A DNA stretch of 11,703 nt. Source: CALKZN01 sp964633815 (GTDB lineage: Bacteria > Pseudomonadota > Gammaproteobacteria > Arenicellales > Arenicellaceae). The stretch is taken from NCBI GenBank assembly GCA_964633815.1, contig CAZWHW010000040.1:1-11703 (forward strand), in the 5' to 3' direction. Position numbers and translations under genes: made by a program. Positions 6,932 through 11,703 of this stretch are shown piece after piece; within the stretch, counting starts at the first letter, position 1; every line of letters starts with the position of its first letter. The notes beneath the pieces were generated by a model. The model was not told where the DNA came from, ran no database searches, and was given only the letters and a program-made list of their open reading frames with translations.

Positions 6932-7688
6932 TCTAAAAGATATTCAAGTTACTTTTGGTGAAAATACCCCGCTTGAAACCAAAGCGCTTAAAGGCATTGA
7001 TTTGCACATTGAAGCAGGGGAATTTGTTACTGTTATTGGCGGGAATGGTTCAGGTAAATCAACATTGCTGAACATATTAAGCGGAGATGTAATTCCAAAC
7101 CAAGGCAGTATTCATATTGATCAAGAAAATATTACTCATCACTCTGTTGCTGAACGTGCGGCTTTGATTGCTCGTGTTTTTCAAGATCCACTGGCAGGCA
7201 GTTGCGCGCAATTGAGTATTGCCGAGAATATGTCATTAGCATTGAGAAGGGGGCGAAAAAACACCTTAAAAAGTGCCTATCAAGCGGAAAATTTTGTTTT
7301 TTTTCAGCAACAATTAGCTCGATTAAGCCTAGGCTTAGAAAATCGTCTACATGATCAAATGGGTTTGCTTTCTGGCGGACAACGTCAAGCAATTAGTTTG
7401 TTAATGTCGGCACTACAACCTGCAAAATTACTGTTGTTAGACGAACATACTGCTGCGCTTGATCCAAAAACAGCAGCCTTTGTTATGAGATTGAGCAACG
7501 AAATCATACAACAAGGTGCTCTTACTACACTGATGGTGACTCATAGTATGCAACAAGCTCTCAGTGTAGGTAGTCGTACTATTATGTTGATGGAAGGTCA
7601 GATAATTTTAGATGTCTCTGGTCAAGAACGTCAGAAATTGAGCACCCATGATTTGCTCAATCTGTTTGAAGAAAGTTATGAACTGTAA
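6924..7688 (+). CDS. ABC importer ATPase (COG1101-like)
   Basis: Cytoplasmic nucleotide-binding subunit of 254 residues that powers the importer. Walker A GGNGSGKST is at 39-47, the Q-loop at Q87, the signature LSGGQ at 149-153, Walker B and D-loop LLLLDEHTAALD at 169-180, and the switch histidine in VTHSM. Walker B is followed by His (DEH) instead of the common Pro (DEP); as far as I recall this is normal for this subgroup. The GTG start overlaps the end of the permease gene. It is the last gene of the operon; no clear T-run terminator is seen before the Zur-controlled promoter. Confidence 0.92.
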   Translation: MIDLKDIQVTFGENTPLETKALKGIDLHIEAGEFVTVIGGNGSGKSTLLNILSGDVIPNQGSIHIDQENITHHSVAERAALIARVFQDPLAGSCAQLSIAENMSLALRRGRKNTLKSAYQAENFVFFQQQLARLSLGLENRLHDQMGLLSGGQRQAISLLMSALQPAKLLLLDEHTAALDPKTAAFVMRLSNEIIQQGALTTLMVTHSMQQALSVGSRTIMLMEGQIILDVSGQERQKLSTHDLLNLFEESYEL

Positions 7689-7846
7689 ATGCATTTAGAT
7701 AAGATGTTTTTAGTGAAATTTTTGTTGTTCGACTATTTTTAATATCTAAAATTTGGTTGATCATCCACAATGATATAAAACCCAGAGCCCATTATGAGTC
7801 TCTAGGCTTAATATTCAGTGCAAATTGTAAAAAAAGTTTTTTGCAA

Positions 7847-7869
7847 TAAATGTTATAATGTATCATATT
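7847..7869 (+). promoter_or_regulatory. Zur operator (zinc uptake repressor box)
   Basis: The 23-base site begins 52 bases upstream of the COG0523 start. Aligned by hand to the gammaproteobacterial Zur consensus as I remember it (a near-palindrome with half-sites ATGTTATA and TATAACAT), it agrees at about 18 of 23 positions. The left half-site is perfect; the right one has two changes. It contains a perfect TATAAT at 7854-7859, so zinc-loaded Zur would cover the -10 and block transcription. The downstream genes all belong to the zinc-limitation response, which strongly supports the call. Confidence 0.82.
7854..7859 (+). promoter_or_regulatory. Likely -10 element inside the Zur box
   Basis: TATAAT matches the sigma-70 -10 consensus fully and lies 39 bases before the COG0523 start codon. 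A -35 at the right distance is poor (an A-run), which can fit a repressor-controlled promoter but leaves the exact start uncertain. Confidence 0.5.
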
Positions 7870-7898
7870 TGTTATATGTAAATTTTTAGGTTATTTTC

Positions 7899-9104
7899 AT
7901 GGAATCACAAGTTGTAAATAAGTTGCCAGTTACAGTTCTTTCAGGTTTTCTTGGGGCTGGTAAAACTACCGTATTAAGTCATATCTTAAACAATCGTGAA
8001 GGCAAAAAAGTTGCTGTGATCGTTAATGATATGAGTGAAATCAATATTGATTCAGCCATCGTTGAAAAAGAAGTTTCATTGAATCGCAGTGAAGAAAAGT
8101 TGGTTGAAATGAGCAATGGTTGTATTTGTTGCACATTAAGAGAAGACCTATTGGAAGAGGTTGCCAATTTGGCTAAAGATGGGCGGTTTGATTATCTTGT
8201 TGTCGAATCAACGGGCATTTCTGAGCCTTTGCCAGTGGCTGAGACCTTTACTTTTGCTGATGAAGATGGCGTGTCTTTATCGGATGTTGCTGATCTTGAC
8301 ACCATGGTGACAGTGGTGGATGCAGTGAACTTTGTTAAAGACTATGATGAAGCTAAATATCTTCAAGAAGTCGGAGAATCTTTAGGCGAAGAAGACAATC
8401 GTAGCGTGGCTGATTTGTTGGTAGATCAAGTAGAATTTGCTGATGTTATTTTAATTAGCAAAACAGATTTAGTTGAAGAAAAAGACATTCAGCGTTTAAC
8501 GGGTATTCTTAAATCACTCAACACAAATGCCAAGATCATGCCTATCGAACATGGAAAAGTGAAGGTAGACGAAGTGCTTAGCACTGGTTTGTTTGATTTT
8601 GAACAGGCTCAACAAGCACCAGGATGGTTGCAAGAAATGCGCGGCGAACATATACCTGAAACTGAAGAATATGGTATTGCTAGCTTCAGCTATCAAGCGC
8701 GTCGACCGTTTTATCCTGAGAAATTCCACTTTTTCCTTCACAATACTGAGCATTATGGGAAGCTGATTCGTTCAAAAGGCTATTTTTGGTTAGCTTCTCG
8801 TCCGCAGTATGCCTGTCAATGGAGTCAAGCTGGAGGCGTTGCTCATTATGGCTTTGCAGGCTTTTTCTGGAAAGCTGTGCCTGAAGAAAACTGGCCAACA
8901 GACGAAGAATATTTAGCTTCTATTCATGAACAATGGGAAGAACCGTTTGGTGATATGCGTCAAGAATTGGTTTTTATTGGTCAAGATTTAGATAAAGATA
9001 AAATGATTGAAGATCTAAATGCTTGTTTACTTAGTAATGAAGACTTGAGGAAAGGACCAAAATATTGGGAAACATTACATGATCCCTTCGTAGATATGGA
9101 CTAG
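7899..9104 (+). CDS. COG0523 (CobW/ZigA/YciC-like) GTPase, putative zinc chaperone
   Basis: G3E-family P-loop GTPase of 401 residues, expected to bind zinc and GTP and deliver metal to client proteins during zinc starvation. Walker A GFLGAGKTT is at 16-24, the metal-binding GCICC motif at 74-78, the ESTG motif at 103-106 and SKTD (variant of the NKxD base-specificity motif) at 187-190. The C-terminal CobW_C domain includes RRPFYPEKF, GYFWLASRP and QAGG segments typical of the zinc-regulated YciC/ZigA group. An AGG eight bases before the ATG supports the start. It is the first gene behind the Zur box and its stop touches the DUF1826 gene. Family membership is certain; the metal and clients are inferred from context. 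Confidence 0.93.
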   Translation: MESQVVNKLPVTVLSGFLGAGKTTVLSHILNNREGKKVAVIVNDMSEINIDSAIVEKEVSLNRSEEKLVEMSNGCICCTLREDLLEEVANLAKDGRFDYLVVESTGISEPLPVAETFTFADEDGVSLSDVADLDTMVTVVDAVNFVKDYDEAKYLQEVGESLGEEDNRSVADLLVDQVEFADVILISKTDLVEEKDIQRLTGILKSLNTNAKIMPIEHGKVKVDEVLSTGLFDFEQAQQAPGWLQEMRGEHIPETEEYGIASFSYQARRPFYPEKFHFFLHNTEHYGKLIRSKGYFWLASRPQYACQWSQAGGVAHYGFAGFFWKAVPEENWPTDEEYLASIHEQWEEPFGDMRQELVFIGQDLDKDKMIEDLNACLLSNEDLRKGPKYWETLHDPFVDMD

Positions 9105-9109
9105 TGATA

Positions 9110-9805
9110 ATGCAAACTATTTCCGAAGCTCAATCTTTTGTTGTTGAACAAAATATTTCAAACAATTTATCTAGCGATAAACAAGCTTACATAAGTCATG
9201 AGCTTGAAGCTTTGACGGATATTTATCAAGAAGACAGTAATATTGTTGTCTGGCAGCGTAATTTTTCCCAAAAATTCAAAAATTGTATTACTGATTTTCT
9301 GGAATCCAACCCAACATTTCAGCTGTCGATTATTTTGTCACCAACAAACGCTATTGATGTGATTCATAAGTATCTAGGTGGAAATGATAAATATATAGAA
9401 TTAAGTGAAAATATTGCTGAATTAGTCGATATGTTTGCTTATTTGTTTTCATTAAACAGTGTTGCTTTGCGTTTAGCTTCATTAGATCGAGCCATGTGTC
9501 CTAAATTCCATGTTGATAGAGTGCCATGCCGTCTAGTGACAACTTATGCAGGAATCGCGACAGAATGGCTGCCACATAATAGCGTTGATCGCTCAAAACT
9601 TGGCATGGGCAGTCAAGGTAAAGCTGATGATGTTTCAGGGCTTTATAAAAATGAATATGATATTCAACAGTTAAATCAAGGAGATGTTGCTCTTTTAAAA
9701 GGTGAGCTTTGGGAAGGGAATGAAAATGCAGGCTTAGTTCATCGATCACCTATAGTAAATGAGAATGAAAATCGTTTATTATTAACATTAGACTTTAGTG
9801 ACTAA
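9110..9805 (+). CDS. DUF1826 domain protein, zinc-operon member
   Basis: Protein of about 231 residues, with no signal peptide or membrane segment, so cytoplasmic. The conserved core CPKFHVDRVPCRLVTTYAG continuing into TEWLP (from about 130) and the later VHRSP segment mark the DUF1826 family, whose function is unknown to me. H134-x-D136, H211 and R222 fall in the order and rough spacing of Fe(II)/2-oxoglutarate dioxygenase ligands, and GDVALLKGELW before H211 resembles the matching beta strand. That is inference only. The ATG at 9110 has a GGA nine bases upstream; a GTG at 9104 overlapping the previous stop is the alternative and adds two residues. Its place between a COG0523 chaperone and znuA suggests a role under zinc limitation, perhaps as chaperone client or partner. 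Confidence 0.82.
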   Translation: MQTISEAQSFVVEQNISNNLSSDKQAYISHELEALTDIYQEDSNIVVWQRNFSQKFKNCITDFLESNPTFQLSIILSPTNAIDVIHKYLGGNDKYIELSENIAELVDMFAYLFSLNSVALRLASLDRAMCPKFHVDRVPCRLVTTYAGIATEWLPHNSVDRSKLGMGSQGKADDVSGLYKNEYDIQQLNQGDVALLKGELWEGNENAGLVHRSPIVNENENRLLLTLDFSD

Positions 9806-9865
9806 TTTTCTCGAAGATCAATATTCAATCTTTTCTTCGAATTTAACCTCTTTTTATTTATATAT

Positions 9866-9890
9866 TTACCAAATATATAGTTACCAAATA
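9866..9890 (+). repeat. Direct repeat TTACCAAATA before znuA
   Basis: Two perfect copies of TTACCAAATA at 9866-9875 and 9881-9890 are offset by 15 bases, in the 88-base gap between the DUF1826 stop and the znuA start. The second copy ends 3 bases before the ATG. There is no Shine-Dalgarno here, so the repeats may belong to an internal regulatory site or be chance in AT-rich DNA. Confidence 0.4.
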
Positions 9891-9893
9891 ACC

Positions 9894-11036
9894 ATGAAAA
9901 AAAACATTCTTCTTATTTTAACACTGTCATTTACATTGAGCGCATGTGGCGAAAATCAAAATCAAAATCAAAATCAACAGCAATCGGCTGTCAATAATGT
10001 AGAAGCTGGAGCCAAGTTTGCTTCACCTGAAGTGAACGAGGCCCCTAAAAAAATTATTACTAGTTTTTATCCGGTCGCTTTTATGGCGGAAAAAATTGTT
10101 GGTGAAAAAGGTCAAGTGACAAATTTAGCAGGAAGTGTTGATGTTCATGCTTATAAATTGTCGCCGCAAGATTTGGTTAAGCTTAATCAAGCAGACTTGG
10201 TTGTTCTCCAAGGAGCAGAGTTAGAGCCTTGGGCCGATAGTGTTATTCCTGAATTGAAAGATAAGGGAATAGCAATCCTCGAAGTATCTGGGAATCTAGA
10301 ATTAGCTAAAATGGAAGAGCATCATGATGAGCATGCGGATCATCATGATGCCCATGAGAATCAACAGGACGAGCACGCTCATTCTGAACAGGAAGACAAT
10401 CATCATGCTGGGCATCAAGATGCACATGAGCCGCATAATGACGAGAATGATCATGCTAAGCATGAGGAAAAACATGAATCTCATGAAGATGGAGCTCATG
10501 ATGAGCATAATCACGGTGAATATGATCCTCACACTTGGCTTGACCCTGTTCTAGCTCAAACAATGGTGGATGAAATTTCAGAGGCTTTGATTAGCGTTGA
10601 TGCTAACAATGAAGCGACATATCGCTCCAATGCAATTGCATTGAAAATACGTTTTGCTCAGCTTGATCATGCTTATCAACAAAATTTAGCTAATTGTGTT
10701 AACAAGAAAATGATTATTTCCCATGACGCTTATGGCTATTTGGCGAAAAGGTATGGATTTAAGTTCCATTCAATCACTGGCTTTTCACCGCAAGATGAAC
10801 CTTCAGCTAAAATTTTAGCTGAACTGAAAGAAGAGGCTAGAGAAGGAGTAACGCATATTCTTATTGAAGAAAATAATATTAAGCGTTTTGCTGATACCTT
10901 GGCGCGAGAGACTGGTTTGAAAACTTTGCCTATTAATCCTCTAGGGCGTGGTACATTGAATCCACAAAAAGACTTTTTTGATGTAATGAATGATAATTTA
11001 AATAGTTTTAAAGAGGCGTTAAACTGCAAATCATGA
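9894..11036 (+). CDS. znuA: ZnuA zinc-binding protein of the Znu importer, lipoprotein
   Basis: Zinc-capturing cluster A-I binding protein of 380 residues. A lipoprotein signal precedes the lipobox LSAC (15-18, lipidated C18), so it should be tethered to a membrane. The open frame extends upstream to a GTG at 9798, but the ATG at 9894 gives the clean signal peptide and is preferred, although no Shine-Dalgarno precedes it. An (NQ)n linker encoded by four AAAATC hexamers (9952-9975) follows the lipid site. Expected zinc ligands are H85 (HAYKLSPQD), H213 (DPHTWLDP) and H277 (SHDAYGY). A His/Asp/Glu-rich loop at about 143-207 carries 20 histidines and is typical of zinc rather than manganese binding. 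Position 84, where E. coli ZnuA has Glu, is Val. C268 and C378 could form a disulfide. It overlaps znuC by 4 bases (ATGA). Confidence 0.94.
   Translation: MKKNILLILTLSFTLSACGENQNQNQNQQQSAVNNVEAGAKFASPEVNEAPKKIITSFYPVAFMAEKIVGEKGQVTNLAGSVDVHAYKLSPQDLVKLNQADLVVLQGAELEPWADSVIPELKDKGIAILEVSGNLELAKMEEHHDEHADHHDAHENQQDEHAHSEQEDNHHAGHQDAHEPHNDENDHAKHEEKHESHEDGAHDEHNHGEYDPHTWLDPVLAQTMVDEISEALISVDANNEATYRSNAIALKIRFAQLDHAYQQNLANCVNKKMIISHDAYGYLAKRYGFKFHSITGFSPQDEPSAKILAELKEEAREGVTHILIEENNIKRFADTLARETGLKTLPINPLGRGTLNPQKDFFDVMNDNLNSFKEALNCKS
9952..9975 (+). repeat. AAAATC hexamer repeat within znuA
   Basis: Four perfect tandem AAAATC units encode an alternating Asn-Gln linker just after the lipidated cysteine. 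Because the unit is six bases, copy-number change would lengthen or shorten the linker without breaking the frame. Confidence 0.8.
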
Positions 11037-11703
11037 TTAAAGCACAAAATTTGGGTTTTCGAAGAGAAGGAAACGTTATCTTATATGACGTTTCTTTTTC
11101 TATTGATGCAGGTGAATATGTTGGTTTAATTGGACCTAATGGCGCTGGCAAAAGTAGCCTTATAAAGCTCATATTAGGCTTTCATAAGCCGACTTCTGGA
11201 TCTCTTAGTCTTGAATCAGGAATCAAAATTGGCTATGTGCCACAAAATTATAATCTGTCTACAGTTGTGCCAATCTCTGTACGCGAAGTCTTGGTGATGT
11301 CCGGGATTAAAGACCTACAAATTCTGGAAGAAAACCTTGAAAAAGTCGGCTTGAATAGCGGTTTTTTATCTAAAAATTTTCATCAGCTTTCCGGTGGTCA
11401 GCAACAACGAGTGATTATCGCTAGAGCACTGTGTTCTCAACCAGACTTATTAGTTTTTGATGAACCATTAAATGGCGTTGATTATCAAACGAAACTATCA
11501 ATCTATGATTTATTGCTTGATTTCAATAAAAAGAAAAACCTGACTATTCTGTTTGTTTCTCACGAAGTCGATCACATAGTAGGGCATTGCGATCATATAT
11601 TGTGTTTGAATCGCACCATGCATATAGGTTGTCATCCATTAGATTTTGCTAAAGGTGTTATTACTGATTGTCCAGTATTAGAGTTAGATATCATTCCGCA
11701 AAC
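11033..11703 (+). CDS. znuC: ZnuC, ATPase of the zinc ABC importer (3' end outside window)
   Basis: Cytoplasmic ATPase that drives zinc import through ZnuB. The frame is open from ATG at 11033 to the window edge, giving 223 residues, so only a short C-terminal part is missing. Walker A GPNGAGKS is at 34-41, the Q-loop in GYVPQNYNL (Q71), the signature LSGGQ at 119-123, Walker B LLVFDEP at 139-145 and the switch histidine H177 in VSHEVDH. The sequence style (VGLIGPNGAGKSSLIKLILG, IGYVPQ) matches cluster A-I metal importers. The ATG overlaps the znuA stop in an ATGA junction, implying coupled translation. The partner permease gene znuB is expected next but is not in the window. Confidence 0.93.
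   Translation, partial: MIKAQNLGFRREGNVILYDVSFSIDAGEYVGLIGPNGAGKSSLIKLILGFHKPTSGSLSLESGIKIGYVPQNYNLSTVVPISVREVLVMSGIKDLQILEENLEKVGLNSGFLSKNFHQLSGGQQQRVIIARALCSQPDLLVFDEPLNGVDYQTKLSIYDLLLDFNKKKNLTILFVSHEVDHIVGHCDHILCLNRTMHIGCHPLDFAKGVITDCPVLELDIIPQ

Noticed and set aside
7694..7750. Terminator for the ABC importer from TTTAGAT/ATCTAAA arms
   Set aside because: Only 7 AT-rich pairs with a loop of about 43 bases and no T-run after the right arm; too weak to call.
9798..9893. N-terminal extension of ZnuA from a GTG at 9798
   Set aside because: It would bury the lipoprotein signal peptide 32 residues inside the protein and overlap the DUF1826 gene; the ATG at 9894 fits the signal and lipobox.
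10302..10554. Met-rich frames on both strands in the middle of znuA
   Set aside because: They are out-of-frame readings of the CATGAT-rich DNA that encodes the His/Asp/Glu loop.
1..11703. CRISPR arrays, tRNA or rRNA genes, insertion sequences, riboswitches
   Set aside because: No regularly spaced repeats, cloverleaf signatures, transposase genes or recognisable riboswitch cores were seen on reading both strands.

Overview
The window looks like chromosomal DNA of an AT-rich Gram-negative bacterium, most likely a gammaproteobacterium. The supporting signs are a lipid A-type (HtrB/LpxL-like) acyltransferase, periplasmic c-type cytochrome and ABC binding proteins, a lipoprotein ZnuA, a ZnuC, and a near-consensus gammaproteobacterial Zur operator. 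I cannot name a genus from the sequence alone. No tRNA, rRNA, CRISPR array, insertion sequence or phage gene is visible.

Left part (1-3265). Positions 1-289 hold no convincing gene but are densely packed with CCGAC/GTCGG inverted repeats. A minus-strand operon follows, transcribed right to left: acyl carrier protein (3265-3017), fatty acyl-AMP ligase (3002-1224) and an LPLAT-family acyltransferase (1204-290). The spacings are 14 and about 20 bases. Together these encode a compact path: activate a free fatty acid as acyl-AMP, load it on a dedicated carrier protein, then transfer it to an unknown acceptor. This is the best candidate here for an undescribed system.

Middle (3266-7688). A minus-strand short-chain dehydrogenase (4197-3421) with its own probable terminator lies behind the lipid operon. 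After a very AT-rich divergent intergenic region comes a small periplasmic cytochrome c (4550-4852), followed by a tetraloop hairpin and a clear intrinsic terminator. Next is a complete three-gene ABC importer (4996-7688) with a COG2984/TrpX-type binding protein, a permease and an ATPase. Its substrate is not evident.

Right part (7689-11703). A zinc-limitation operon begins behind a Zur box (7847-7869) that overlaps a perfect TATAAT. The order is COG0523 GTPase metal chaperone, DUF1826 protein, znuA with a long histidine-rich loop, and znuC, which runs off the window edge. Overlapping or adjacent stops and starts suggest co-transcription; znuB probably follows outside the window. When zinc is scarce, Zur should release the promoter: ZnuA and ZnuC (with ZnuB) import zinc and the COG0523 protein would allocate it. 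The DUF1826 protein carries an HxD...H...R pattern that resembles a double-stranded beta-helix dioxygenase site, which is an inference worth testing.
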